A DNA stretch of 64,000 nt from Sialis fuliginosa (taxonomy: Eukaryota > Arthropoda > Insecta > Megaloptera > Sialidae): positions 12,102,267 to 12,166,266 of the forward strand of contig OY540809.1 of the NCBI GenBank assembly GCA_961205875.1, given 5' to 3'. The notes beneath the pieces are model-generated. The model was not told the origin of the DNA. It did no database searches and worked only from the letters and a program-made list of their open reading frames with translations. Made by a program: the position numbers and the translations under genes. Of the stretch, positions 35,578 through 47,100 are shown one piece after another. Numbering within the stretch: position 1 is the first letter of the stretch; every line of letters begins with the position of its first letter.

Positions 35578-36155
35578 TTAATATTGATCTTAAGACCGTT
35601 GCTGTCAAACCACCGATTGAGCTTAACTACTAAAATATCAAATAATTATTTTTTCGTCCTCACCTCATACACGACAGATATGTCGTCGGCAAAAATACAT
35701 AAACTATTATTTTTTAACACGTTTGTAAGATCATTTATGTACAAAAGAAAGAGTAAGGGATGTAGTAGGGAGCCTTGTGGTACCCCTTTCTTAATTGTTG
35801 TTATGTCAGAGTTAATTATTGTATGGAAATTATTAATTTCATGTTTCAGTTGTACATATTGATTTCTATCTGTCATGTATGAGGCGAAGAGTTGGAGAAC
35901 AGTTCCTCTAATTCCATAGTTATTTAGTTTAGTTAAAAGTATGTCCTTATTAACTGATTGTGAGTCGAAGGCCTTGGATAAATCAAAAAACGCATTATTG
36001 ATGATTAAAATTATATATAAACTAAAAGAATGGAAATTTCATGAATATATTAAAGTATTCACAAGTAAGTATACCATTTTTTTTTTGTTACTTTTTGCTA
36101 GAATGTTTCTAACGAACGTTAATGAAATTTTAAATAACATAACCTATCATTTATG

Positions 36156-36260
36156 GTGAGTTTTATTTCTGACAAATCCCATTGAAATTTCTCATATACC
36201 TTTTTAAAATTATTTAAAAATTCATGTATGGTTTTCCATACCAATATTTAGTTTGATTAC
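36156..36260 (+). repeat. Dispersed repeat M, copy 2
   Basis: It repeats 13676-13785 ('gttttatttctgacaaatcc', 'cattgaaatt.ctcatat', 'catgtatgg'). Confidence 0.55.
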
Positions 36261-36885
36261 GGTAAGAAAATAGAACGAGACAAATGTTTTGAATGCTTCT
36301 TCCGTCCCTGGTTACACCATTAGATTATTAGAGAATATAAATAGAGAAGGATTTAGAACACTTATCGTTGAATAAAACGAGTAGCTATTTATGTAAAGTA
36401 CGATCAAATTTAATATTATATAAATTAAGCTTATACATACGCTTTATGGATTATTCATAGTATTACGTAACACTGAATAAACAGGGTACTAAACATAATA
36501 TAATGTGTTTGCAATGATGTAGTTGCTTTGTTCTCAAATAGCAAACACTATAATCAGTTTTGGAAGTGATGATTGCTACAAGATCACGTAATTTTATTTG
36601 TTCGCCAATAAAATGTCACGTAATCTGGGAGCAATTGTTAAAACGAACTGAAATTTTGTAAAAGCCTTTCAAAATAATTTCAAACTATCATCAGTGACGT
36701 ATATGTTCCTTGAAAACAAGGTGTGAAATTGAAAATAATGATAAAAATTAAATTTTGTGTTTCTAGATAATTGATTTAAACTGCATTACTAGCTGATATC
36801 CTTTTTGATGTTTTTTTTTACATAACCTGTTTACATAAATTTAATCTTTAATAAACATTGTTTTCAGTTATCGCTAACTATTTAC
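36261..36885. other. AT-rich DNA, nothing recognised
   Basis: No ends, frames or repeats were identified between M and C. Confidence 0.4.
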
Positions 36886-37096
36886 GCAGCGCACGCAAAG
36901 ATAGATCTCCGATGATTGTTTTTTTCGACATCGTGAAATTTACTCAAAATATCCACAAATTATACACCTAAACCTTCCACGTGAAACACTTTATCCATAA
37001 GTAAAAATCAGAATAAAATCCGTTCAGTAGTTACTGAGAAAATCGTGCACATACAGACGCGGCGCGGGACTTTGTTTTATTCTATGTATAGATAGA
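36886..37096 (+). repeat. Dispersed repeat C, copy 2
   Basis: A fuller copy of the repeat at 14135-14333. It additionally carries 'tttactcaaaatatccacaa', shared with 38558 and 50350. It ends 'attctatgtatagatagat', directly against the element at 37099. Confidence 0.65.
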
Positions 37097-37098
37097 TA

Positions 37099-38555
37099 CA
37101 CAGAGAGAAAAGTCATGATAATTTTTATACAGAAAATCTTAGAAAAATTACTGTGCTCTCTTATAATGCGTGCGCAATCGACGATACAAGTAAAAAATAT
37201 TTATACGTCCATATAAAAATTATCAGTGCTTACATTATATAAATTGCTTTTTTATCACGGTAGAAATTACGGTGCTAGCATGGTAATTTTTGGAACGCTG
37301 TATCAGAAAACTGCCTTACCGGCCTTACCGATTCAGTAAAATTTCTATAGCTTATTATTTTTTTTTTCAAACAGAAAGGTAAAAACAATAAAAAGCAATT
37401 TCATTTTAAGAAAGTTATCGATTTATTTATATAATATACATTGTTTTGAATTTTACAACTAATAATAGTTTACAAATATAGTTGTAGAACAATTTACATA
37501 AAGATATGACAACCAATACATGTGCAAAGAGACCGATTCACAGAACAAATTAAATATAAAATAACGTATTTTCAATATCTAAAATCTAAACTAACCTATA
37601 TCTGTCAAAACTTATTTTACAAATAAAACTTCTAAAAATAACACATTAAAACCGAACAAAACATTATTGTAAAACATTTATCACCCACATTCATTTAAAA
37701 TTCGCACAAAACAATAATTTTAATAAAATAAAAACAATCATAGCCATTTTAAATCTAAATATGCTACACGTCCCGCTTTAAATATTATTCACACTAAAAA
37801 CAATTTTGAATATAAATTAAAATATAATACTTTAAAATCACGATAACATAGAAAAATATCTTTAAAATAGAAAACACTACACAATTACAATATGTACTTT
37901 TAAAACAAATATACATTCTAAATATGTATGTAACTGTCAGCTTATAGGCCGTCGGAAGATCGAAAATAGCCGACTGTACTCGAACCTTACTACCTTGTTT
38001 ATGCTGATAGTAAAATTTGCTTTATATCCTAACTTTCCATTAAGATATATCGAAAACCATAAATCTGAGATCTAGACATGATGCGTATGATTTTTAGAGA
38101 ATCGTTTTACAAACAAAATAAAACCATACATACATCTCCACGATAAACAGTTAATGAGATATCACATTTTTAGTTTTTGTGTTTTCAACATAATTGGTAT
38201 CTTCTGTCTTTTTCTTTCTTTCTGCTTTTGCCAGATATCTTTGAAATATCATTGAATTTTATAAGTCAGTATTGTAAAATTTATCAGACCGCCTAATAAT
38301 TTACATCAACTTAAATAGCATTTTTTTTAAGAAAAACAATTAAAAAATACAAATTTGTCGAGATAGGAACTTTTTACTGTGCTGTTTTATAAATTTCGCT
38401 GGCCTGTATTTTAAAAAATACTATTGTGTCCTTTACTTTTTATATTATGAATTTTAATTTTTCTTATTTTACCGTATAAAATTGACCATATTCGACTTTC
38501 GCACATCGTTTATAGTGCAGAGCACAGTAATTTTTCTAAGATTTTTCTCTCCGTG
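37099..38555. mobile_element. TIR element, 1457 bp, CAC-ended, TA target
   Basis: The left end CACAGAGAGAAAA and right end TTTTTCTCTCCGTG are inverted. Inside them 'cttagaaaaattactgtgct' is mirrored by 'agcacagtaatttttctaag'. TA flanks both ends (37097-37098, 38556-38557). The left terminal region has extra bases ('gtcatgataatttttatac'). CAC...GTG ends and 'aaattactgtg' subterminal motifs recall the CACTA-like element, but TA also fits Tc1/mariner. No coding frame. Confidence 0.7.
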
Positions 38556-38557
38556 TA

Positions 38558-38665
38558 ATTACCCAAAATATCCACAAATTAAACACCTACACTTTCCTGG
38601 TGAAATACTATCCATAAGTGAAAACCAGAATAAAATTCGTTCAGTAGTTACTGAGAAAATCAAGT
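38558..38665 (+). repeat. Dispersed repeat C, copy 3 (3' part)
   Basis: 'cccaaaatatccacaaatta', 'acacctacactttcc' and 'cagtagttactgagaaaatc'. It begins exactly at the right flank of the preceding element. Confidence 0.6.
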
Positions 38666-38795
38666 AAAGAGTTTTTTTAGCGCAAGTTAGTCTAGAAAAC
38701 AGCTGGTTAAAATTGTCATCAGTTACGTTTGATTATTGCATTAGTCCGATGAATATTATTGAGATAACGACATCGTTTTCACATTGTATTCTTAA

Positions 38796-38890
38796 TAGCC
38801 TGACGATGATTCTGTGAATCGAAAGCTTGCGTTTATTTTAAGTAATGTATTTTCTGAAGTTTAGATAAACAAGTTGTTTTTATTTTTATT
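38796..38890 (+). repeat. Retroelement 3'-end repeat N with hammerhead-like core, copy 1
   Basis: CTGACGA, then the hairpin GATTC-TGT-GAATC, then GAAAGCTTGC. CUGANGA plus stem II plus GAAA is the conserved order of the hammerhead ribozyme core, which Penelope-like elements are known to carry. It is followed by 'gaagtttagataaacaagtt'. Related copies at 46262-46330 and 57830-57910 share GAAAGCTTGC and 'gacgttta.aca'. A full stem I/III was not identified. Confidence 0.4.
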
Positions 38891-39149
38891 TGATAGATAC
38901 TTACTATCGGTTATCTGAATACTGATGAATAAAATTATTTAGGTAAGGATAATCTGATGTGCTAGTGCATTCCCATTTACTTTATAGAGCACATAAATAT
39001 ATAAAACATACGGTAATGTATATTTTATTGAGATATGCTTTCTAAATGCTTTTAACTATAAAATAGGCAAAGCGCATATTTTATTTATTATAACAATTCG
39101 AATAAATAGGTATGCACTTTATAAAACACTTGCATTGGATATTTAGCTA
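38891..39149. other. AT-rich DNA
   Basis: Nothing recognised. Confidence 0.35.
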
Positions 39150-39151
39150 TA

Positions 39152-39860
39152 CAGGATGGTCCGGTTTGGGTTACAAATATTTTAAGAGCTGATTCTTTGG
39201 CTTATTGTGAGTAAAAAATTGTACGGGAAGGTGGGGTCTATCTTCAACACTCTCTGAGCTACAGGTGTTTAAAAACTTCCTTCAGAGTAACACTTGCAAA
39301 TAAAGATTATCTCATAACTTCAAAAGTAACGTATCTAGAGCAACCACAATGAGTCAGTTTTATAGGTAATTAACTAAGGTATTTTTCAGTATTAGTGTTA
39401 TTGCTAGCCGTGCTTCTAGTTCAGAGTTATTATTCATCAAAGTAAAAAAATATGTTTATTTTTTTGAAATTTTTTATATAAATGACATTTTTCCCCAAAA
39501 GTACCTATAATATGTGGTATTTTTTAACATTATTTTGGTGTGTCATAATGTTTCCTACAAATTTACTACACTAAGTTTGGACCTGGGTCATACAGTTTTC
39601 CAGTTACATATAAATTTATTTAAATAATCCTCAAAGTGATTATTTTGCTACCTACCCTATTCAATGGAACAGTCATATTTTTTTTTGTTGATAATTACAT
39701 AATTTTATTGCTTATGTTAATTTACATAATTATAAAACCAACTATTTTTGTAACTCAGAGGGTGTTGAAGATAGACCCCATCTTCCCGTACAATTTTTTA
39801 CTCACAATGAGCCAAAGAATCAGCTCTTAAAATATCTGTAACCCAAACCGGACCATCCTG
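39152..39860. mobile_element. 709-bp TA-flanked element with about 117-bp TIRs
   Basis: CAGGATGGTCCGGTTTGGGT at the left and its complement at the right; inverted identity continues with few mismatches through 'gtgagtaaaaaattgtacgg' and 'ggggtctatcttcaacac'. TA flanks (39150-39151, 39861-39862). The centre is AT-rich and non-coding. Tc1/mariner-type by target. Confidence 0.93.
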
Positions 39861-39862
39861 TA

Positions 39863-40687
39863 TATATTGCTTCAGCTCCGTAACATTATATTAAATACAT
39901 AACTGAAGCTAGTTAAGTCGTTACAATTCTATTAAATCGTAAAAATTTAAAAATCAAAAGGCGCCGTTAAAATAAAATTTTACACACGATTTTTCCATAC
40001 TTTTATTTTATTTTAAATACCTTTTTTCGGTTTTTATTTATTGTTATCTAGCTTTAGAAATAAACATAAAATAAATATAAAATTATTTTTAACGAAGATA
40101 TAATAGTTTTTTTTAAGAAAATGAAAAACCCTTTAATTTTTAAAAGAATATGTATAATAAAAATTACTGTAGTTTAATATCATCTAAATCTAATTTCCTT
40201 ATAAAACTTCAAAATTATACGGGCATACAGACAGACTCGTGCACAACCACTATACGAAAAAGCACTTTTATTTACGGTTTTAAAGGCATTACAATCGGAT
40301 ACGATTATTTGGCCCTTAAATACTTCCATTTCCTTCGGAACATGAAAGTAAAAATGTTCAAGATATTTCCAGATATTCTGAATTTCACACACATTGGTTT
40401 CAATAATACAACCGACTACCCGATTTATCGATTTCGAAATGTGTAATTGAGAAGCTAAAGAATACAAAACATAGGTACCTACATGTTGTAAACTAGAGCG
40501 GATAGCGGTACATTGTATTTTGCAATGCCGTAATTAAACTCTGTAACAACAGTAACAATGCACAGAGAGTGCACATTTATTGTCAATGACATATAATAGC
40601 TGCAACTATGTTACAGGTACTTTTGCAATATCTAATACGAGTACATAGCAAAACTAAAATCTGATTGTAGTGTAACATTTGTTAAAT
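39863..40687. other. Unassigned DNA
   Basis: Frames of 95-98 codons overlap on opposite strands at 40150-40467, but neither shows a known motif. They probably reflect locally lower AT content or a decayed repeat ('gggcatacagacagactcgtg'). Confidence 0.4.
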
Positions 40688-41138
40688 AATAATAATAATA
40701 AATAAACTTTATTCAATTTAACTTTATACAAGTATCTACTGAATAAGTCAAGGAAAAAAGCCAAAACAAATACACAATATACATGAATGAATAGAAAATA
40801 AAATGAAGTATACGAAATAGTAAACAATAATACAAATAATAATAAAATAATATATAATATCACTGAGAAGCATATTCATTGATACTGTAATAACATTTTT
40901 CTAACATTAATGTTTTTAATTATATTTTAATTTTTTTTAATTCTAATGTTTCTAAACGACTAGGTAAATAATTATAAATTTTGATAATTTGATTGATCGT
41001 ACCTTTAAAGACAATTGCGGATTGTTCGAAAAGGACATATAGATCTTTTTTATTTCTAGTGTTGTATTTGTGGTTTGTTGTATATTCTTGGAAGAACGAC
41101 CAGTTGCTCTTTACAAAGCAGCAAGTCTCGTATATATA

Positions 41139-41933
41139 GAGGTAAAGGTGGTATTATGGGCACCTGAGGGCAATATTGGCACCCTTAATATCTGAAGAAG
41201 AAGCAAATGTATTCTAGAGGAAACGGCCTGAACTTGTAGTAGTAGTTCATATAAAAGTATATATGCGCGCTGGCGTCGACATCTCATTCAGTTAAAGAGT
41301 TGCTACAAGTTTTGTGTTTGTGCTCTAACGAAAACTTTGAAAGTAAATATTTATACTGATTTAAAAACCATTATACATAATTAATTGCATGGTATTAGTC
41401 ATACTGTATATTGTGGACATACTAATATTGTATTACAGTAATTTTTTCTGCGATTTGAGGTTAAAGTTAATTGTTGGTGGTCTTTTGTTTTCCAATATGA
41501 CGAGGGTGGTAATTTGGGCATTTTTTGTGCTGGTATTATGGGCCCCTACTGTAAGGTGCCCATATTATAACCTCTAAAATTAAATATTTTGTTTTATTGC
41601 AGATGCCACGTTAACAACTAACCCCACCCAGGAAAAAATCCATTTTTTGTAATTTTTTATAATAAAACTTTGTTTTGTACCATAAAATTAGATTTATTTC
41701 GGTATTTACCATGGTGCCCATATTACCAGCACAATTCGGAATTTTCTCGAAGAGTACTTAGTTTAATTTTTTTATAGCTCATTAAGTAGTAGGCCTATGA
41801 CATAAATAACAACATAATGTGTTAAACAAATGTCATAGTATGCTTTCTTTAAATTTTCAGATTGATTGAAGAGTTATTGTACTTTTTATTGTAAAAAAAA
41901 CAAAATGAGTGCCCATAATAACACCTTTACCTC
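41139..41933 (+). mobile_element. pogo/Tigger-like derivative, 795 bp, with retained promoter and start codon
   Basis: The ends GAGGTAAAGGTGGTATTATG and its complement (25 bp, about one mismatch) lie within TATATA on both sides, so the target is TA or slightly longer. The interior is not random: a TATA box, a GC-richer leader, a possible donor (GTAAAT near 41342), and an acceptor 'ttttattgcag' immediately followed by ATGCCACGTTAA (Met-Pro-Arg-stop) near 41603. Pogo-group transposases often begin MPR. This reads as an internally deleted copy keeping the 5' gene parts. Confidence 0.68.
41248..41345 (+). promoter_or_regulatory. Possible transposon promoter and leader exon
   Basis: TATAAAAG at about 41252 is followed 35-40 bases later by 'tctcattcagttaaag', which contains arthropod initiator-like TCATT and TCAGTT. 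The spacing is slightly long for a standard TATA-initiator pair. A leader of about 50 bases then reaches 'tttgaaagtaaat'. Confidence 0.4.
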
Positions 41934-42320
41934 TATATATTGAAGGTAGTGTTAATATTTTAAGATCTATAAAGAATTGGCGACATGGCTATCTGGGTTT
42001 GGCATTCATTAACACTCTTATACATTTTTTTTGTAACCGAAATAAGTCAATTGCATTTGAGGCACTGCTCCAGAAATTAACACCATATTTTAGATTAGAA
42101 TATATAAAAGAATAATAAGCAATGATAGCCGTTCCTCTATTAGCAATATTAGTTAGTCTTCTTAAAAGATATGTACCTATATTTAGAAATTTTGTTTTTT
42201 AAGAATAAAATATGTGCTTTATAGTTGAGTTTAGAATCAATGAAAATACCCAAGGTTACATACGTACCTCCAGCGCTGGTGAAATTAATACTTTTCAGAT
42301 TGTATTTTAAGAAGGTAATT

Positions 42321-44679
42321 GATAAAAATAAGACAAAATATTAATTACACATTATTAATTGATCATTTATAAGTAATGAAAAAAAATTTTATCATAAATT
42401 ATATATGTAAAATGGAATTCTTTAGACACTGTTTGAAAAATGATGCCTCATTTTGCGTTGGTCGATCGATTTGAAAATTTAAAAAATATTCTTGTACAGT
42501 AAATGAAAAAATAAGCATTTTATGACATTTTGAAGATAAAAAAATTATTTCCATCTAAAAATTTGTTATTTTATGGTTATACAGAATTTATTAAATAAAA
42601 TATCAATAAATGACTCGACAGACTATAGAAAAAATATTTTGGAAAATTTAAAAAAAAAGAAACATTTAAAATATTGAAATATTTTTGAGTTATCGTGCAA
42701 ACCGCATAGAAAAAAGTAATTTCGTGAAAAACGCGTTTAAAGTTTTGAACGTAAAAATCTTAATAAATTGCAGTGAACTTTGTATATTAAATATTTGTGG
42801 TTAACTTGCGTTTAATCTGTCATTCTGTTGATACTGTATTCCTTCTTCTTCTAAATTTTTATATTCTCTATGGTTTTTTTGAAATCAGGATTTAAAAAAA
42901 ATACAGGCAATTTCATTTTAAATTGCTTTATAACGATAAAATTAATATTTTGTAATTAATTGTAAGTTACTAATAATAATAACTTTACCATATAAATTAA
43001 TTTTTTTTTTAAATCAGTATTTAAAAATAAAGCCAATAAAAGTAACACCATAAAAATTGACATTGTAAAAATTTCTGATTATCGTTTAGAGATTTATCTG
43101 GATTTTCACAAACCATTGTTACCAACTCAAAAGAGATTCAACCATAGAATCTCTTTATGTATACGATAAGAAAATTATCTTCACCAATAGCAGGTAAATG
43201 CAACAATTTAACCTTCGAAAACTCTTTACAAATGATAAATATATAATTGTGACTTTTCGAATGGTATATTTAAGTTTTTACTTCAATGGATTTGAAATTT
43301 TTAATGAAAAATGTATATTATGAAAAATTATTAGATATATTATATTACGATTCCTATCGAATGTGTATTTTTACTTTTGAGAAAAGTATTGAGTTGAATA
43401 TTTACATTTCCAGTCAGAAATAGACGGGCAAACTAGCCGAACAATCTCGGAAACGGCCGTGTTAAAAAAATAGTTTCTTCATTTTAATCCGATTTCCTTT
43501 TTTACCGGAAATATAGATTTAAAATGGTTATTGACAATTAACCGATACTTTTTTAAGAAGTTTGGATTATAAACAAACTAAATTTGTATCGATCTGTGTG
43601 TCTGTTCGGCAAACTAGTCGAATGATTTCAGTGTCGGCTTATTATACTAACTTACATATTATGTAGAAAAAAGATACTTTTTTAATCAACTTTAATTTTT
43701 GAAAAATAGTTTAAATAGCTAGGAAAACAACTACCGTCATATCAACAAAATTATAAACACTTTTACCGCATCGTTTTTTTGTAATAATTAATTTCATAAA
43801 TAATTATTACTAAAATAATAACAGTTATAAGTTTGGCAACGATATTCAATATTTGATTGTTTATGTATATACGTGAAAACTTACACTATTTGTGTGGTAG
43901 TTTAGAACTGTGCTAGGAATTGAGCGCGAAATATGAAAAGAATAAATAGAAAATTAAAATTAAAATATTTTTGATGGAGAAATTTAAATTAGTACCACTT
44001 TGGTACTAGAGTCAAATGAGCGATTGAGAGCATCATTACTCAATATTTTTTTTAAATAATCAAATGTATTATAAACAAAAAAATGCCCAACATGATCTCA
44101 ATGTACTATTAAATTTTGTATACATCAAATACAAACTTTTTCATGCTTACATTAATTTTCTAATATATCCTACACTTGACTCATAATTACTAGAAGAACC
44201 TCCTTAAAGCATTCAGTATTTTTATTCTAAAATTGTCTATTAAATATTTTTTTACCTTCATTTGTAAAAACTGTCACTTCTGAACAGACTTTTTAAACGA
44301 ACAAGTATCAAATTGTAAAAAATTTAAATTTGTTCTACTCTTTAACGCCATTCCCTTCTGAATATATGTATTTTTTAAATCCATATTAAAACTCAACACG
44401 TTTTATAAAATCCATTTAATATTAAAATTTCCATATCCTTTGTGCCTGTATAAATCGCTAGAGATTTTTTTTGTGAATTAAATATATCAATGTAACGTAC
44501 ATTATTGCATTAACATTTTAGAATTTATAAAATGATCAGAAGTTAATCTAACAATATGATTGATTTTTTTTAAGTATTAGATATGGAGATATTTCTTTGT
44601 ATGTAAGTAGAATATTTTAAAATATAAGAATTTTTAAAGTATTATAAATGAATATAGAAATGCCATTATAGCAGTCTGA
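42321..44679. other. Long AT-rich stretch, no gene
   Basis: Only poly(A/T) runs and two related phrases, 'ggcaaactag.cga' (about 43428 and 43610), are seen. No frame, ends or second copies in this window. Confidence 0.5.
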
Positions 44680-44940
44680 CAGATATTGACAACGACAAAT
44701 ACTAATATCAACAATATCATTTCATATTTTTGGGAAATAGGGATGGGCGTAAGTGAGTTTTTTTTCATATTTAAACAAATGGAATGGCACAATGTATATC
44801 TTAATCAGTAGAATTTGACCCTATTTTTCGAAAATGGCGCCTGCAAGGAGCTTCAAATAATTCACGTAGTACGTACCTTCGGAACCTTAGCATACATCTG
44901 TGTATATCTTGACCGATGTTAGATAGATAGATATTTGAAA
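44680..44940. repeat. Repeat K, diverged copy
   Basis: It shares 'gacaacgacaaatacta', 'tcgaaaatggcgcctgcaag' and 'ccttcggaacctta' with the dimer at 33532-34066. Confidence 0.5.
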
Positions 44941-46225
44941 ATCAAAAAAAAAAATTACTTAAACAACCAAAACATATCAATAGAAAAACTATAATAATTT
45001 TACAATTTTTGAAATTCTTGACGGACCTCGTAATTTTTTTAATCGTTCTTAAATTTTAAAGGACTAATTAATTATAGAAAACTAAAAACAAAGTTAAAGG
45101 TACCGAAAAATAAAAAAAATAATTTAAAACCATTCCGATTTTTTGAATAGCTTTTAGAGTATTATATCATCAAACATCAGATGAAGTTTTTTATATACTA
45201 CATATATTAAATTATTCATTATTTTTCTAATATTAGAACCATAAATTTGAAGTCAAAATGAACACAAAGTTATGAAAAAAAACAATGAAATACAACTATA
45301 AGATAAGATAATGTATCAAATATAAATAACAAAGGTGTACTAAATACGTATAAAATGTCAAAAAAATCCTCCACAATATGTAAAGCTGACAGAAACAAGT
45401 ATAGGAATTTCATCAATAACATGTTATACGTTTTTTTCAATATTTGTTTACACTGATATATGATATATTTTATAATTTTGAGAGGATTTTTGTTTATAAT
45501 GTCATATAAAAACAAATCAATATTTGAAAATAAACAGTCGTGATCTTTGGTATTACATTTCGAAAATTTTATATGTGTATCTCTTATGTTTATAAAAAAA
45601 TTAATGCGTACTTTTATATGAAATATATAGTTATCAAAAATATATTTACTTTTAAAGTACCTATGTATTATAAATTTATCATTTTTTGTGTGCGTAGGTA
45701 GGTATACCAGACGTTCAAAATTTACTTTTTCTACAACCGTTTAAAAAAGTAGGATTTTTCATTGACATTTCAGTGTGTAAAGTAGTACTTTTGCGCTCGC
45801 CGTTCGTAAAAATTACTTTTACGCACGGCGTGCGCAAAAGTGTTTACTGTTTTCATAGTAACACGTACATTTATACATTTTTTTACGATTAATGAATTTT
45901 ATAAATACTACTGTATTATAGTATTAAACAAATTACTAAAATTTAAACACTATATTAACTATTGTAATAAAAAAAATTATTAATAAAATTAAATAAATTA
46001 TAAACAAATTAAGGTTTTTTTCTTGGTACAATTCATGGTATTATGTGTAATTTTCATATATCAATTTAGAATTTGCAGATAGTAAACTTAAAATTACAGA
46101 ATTTGCAGCTTCTGATATCACTGGTGGTGCACACTTATGTTCTTTTCCAATATCACCACTTATCCATCTTATATTATAGAATAACAAATTAAGAAACACA
46201 TTTTAATAAAAATAGAACTGTCCAA
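44941..46225. other. AT-rich DNA, no gene
   Basis: A GC-richer dyad at about 45785-45842 ('gcgctcgccgttcgtaaaa', 'acgcacggcgtgcgc') may be a small hairpin or decayed repeat. The 81-codon minus-strand frame at 45270-45515 is hydrophobic with no motif. Confidence 0.4.
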
Positions 46226-46261
46226 AGCTTACTTGAGTCGAATTTTAATATTAATATAGCA

Positions 46262-46330
46262 AAATACGAAAGCTTGCGGTTTCCTCTTCTTTAATAAATT
46301 TTGACGTTTAAACAAACAAGTTTGTTTTTA
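46262..46330 (+). repeat. Retroelement 3'-end repeat N, copy 2
   Basis: 'acgaaagcttgcggtttcc', 'taataaattttgacgttta' and 'caaacaagtttgt'. The hairpin upstream of GAAAGCTTGC is not preserved here. Confidence 0.4.
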
Positions 46331-46875
46331 AAATACGAAGTATATAAATTAATTATTATATTATATTATTGTTACTATTATATAATAACTAGGGTTGTAG
46401 AAAAAATATTGTGTGCACCTCGGGTGTGAAAAACTATCATTTTACACCCTAGATTCACAAATAACCATTTTTTTAAGTGATTTATTAGTGTGTATTATTC
46501 CTTCCCGGCAGTCGGGGTGGTTTAATATAGTTTTCAATTTTTTTTCAAAACATGAAATTCATACCTAGATATACTCAAATACTGTTGTTATATTATGTAC
46601 AAAGTACCAAACTTTCAGTGAAAACAATTTTTGTTTTGGTTTTTTAATATTTTTATACAGAAAATTTTATTTTCTTAAAAATGTATGAACCCTCCCCAAC
46701 TCACCCTACACAACAAATGTATTATTTAAAAAAAAATTCACCCCATAAATGGTACGTATAAAAAATAATTTTGTACATCAAAATCAGTGAGTTACTTCTA
46801 ACTCTATTTAAATAACAAAATTACAAGTATCACAATAACAAGACAATAAACATAAATATATTTTGATTGACTGAC
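46331..46875. other. AT-rich DNA
   Basis: Nothing recognised apart from 'acctcgggtgtgaaaaac' and 'ttttacaccctag', a short inverted pair near 46418-46453. Confidence 0.35.
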
Positions 46876-46891
46876 CATTGTATAGAGGGCA

Positions 46892-47014
46892 CTAGCGTAG
46901 CTCCCACGTCGAACTGTTCTCCAACAACAGCATGTCTTCAGAATTGCCATTTTCTTCAGCGCCGCCACCAACTCCGTATTTCCATAAACATCGAACTAAT
47001 CTCCCATGAGGCAT
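46892..47014 (-). CDS. Small coding-like frame in a GC-richer island
   Basis: ATG (47014-47012) to TAG (46894-46892), 40 residues: MPHGRLVRCLWKYGVGGGAE then ENGNSEDMLLLENSSTWELR. The island at about 46876-47100 is clearly richer in G+C and has codon-like texture, unlike its neighbours. On the plus strand an overlapping frame MSSELPFSSAPPPTPYFHKH then RTNLP starts at 46931. An in-frame TAA directly precedes the minus-strand ATG, and no strong splice acceptor is obvious. It may be a small ORF, a terminal exon of a host gene, or a captured exon fragment. Not recognised. Confidence 0.25.
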   Translation of the reverse strand: MPHGRLVRCLWKYGVGGGAEENGNSEDMLLLENSSTWELR

Positions 47015-47100
47015 TTAAAAACTACTTCGGGTAGAAAAAAAACGCACACATCTCCGTCCCATCCATGTCTCTCTCGTTCCAAACTACATACTCAAAGTTT

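Larger units (their letters stand above)
33463..36003 (-). mobile_element. Jockey/CR1-like LINE, 5'-truncated, with two insertions
   Basis: On the minus strand the reverse transcriptase shows AFFDLSKAFDS (motif A with catalytic Asp), KKGVPQGSLLHPLLF (motif B), LCIFADD (motif C), then WFDSNGLKIN and LKWRNHIELLTTKLSKY (thumb region). The part from 36003 to 35646 is one open stretch; beyond that frames shift. A piggyBac-like element (34311-35577) and a repeat dimer (33532-34066) interrupt it. The tail reads 'aataaag' then (ATT)n at 33463-33480, typical of these LINEs. The endonuclease domain and ORF1 are absent. It is inactive. Confidence 0.85.
40688..42320 (-). mobile_element. Second Jockey/CR1-like LINE, 3' part, interrupted
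   Basis: The minus strand encodes pieces of the reverse transcriptase C-terminus: TLGIFIDSKLNYKAHILF, then RLTNIANRGTAIIAYYSF, SNLKYGVNFWSSASNAIDLF and RLQKKCIRVL, and beyond the insertion ETCCFVKSNWSFFQEYTTNH and KKDLYVLFEQSAIVFKG. The 3' tail 'aataaagtttatttatt' continues as (ATT)n at 40688-40700. The catalytic RT motifs lie upstream of the truncation. The element at 41139-41933 splits it. Confidence 0.82.

Noticed and set aside
40150-40467. 98- and 95-codon frames on opposite strands
   Set aside because: No motif, no partner exon, AT-driven amino acid make-up on both strands.
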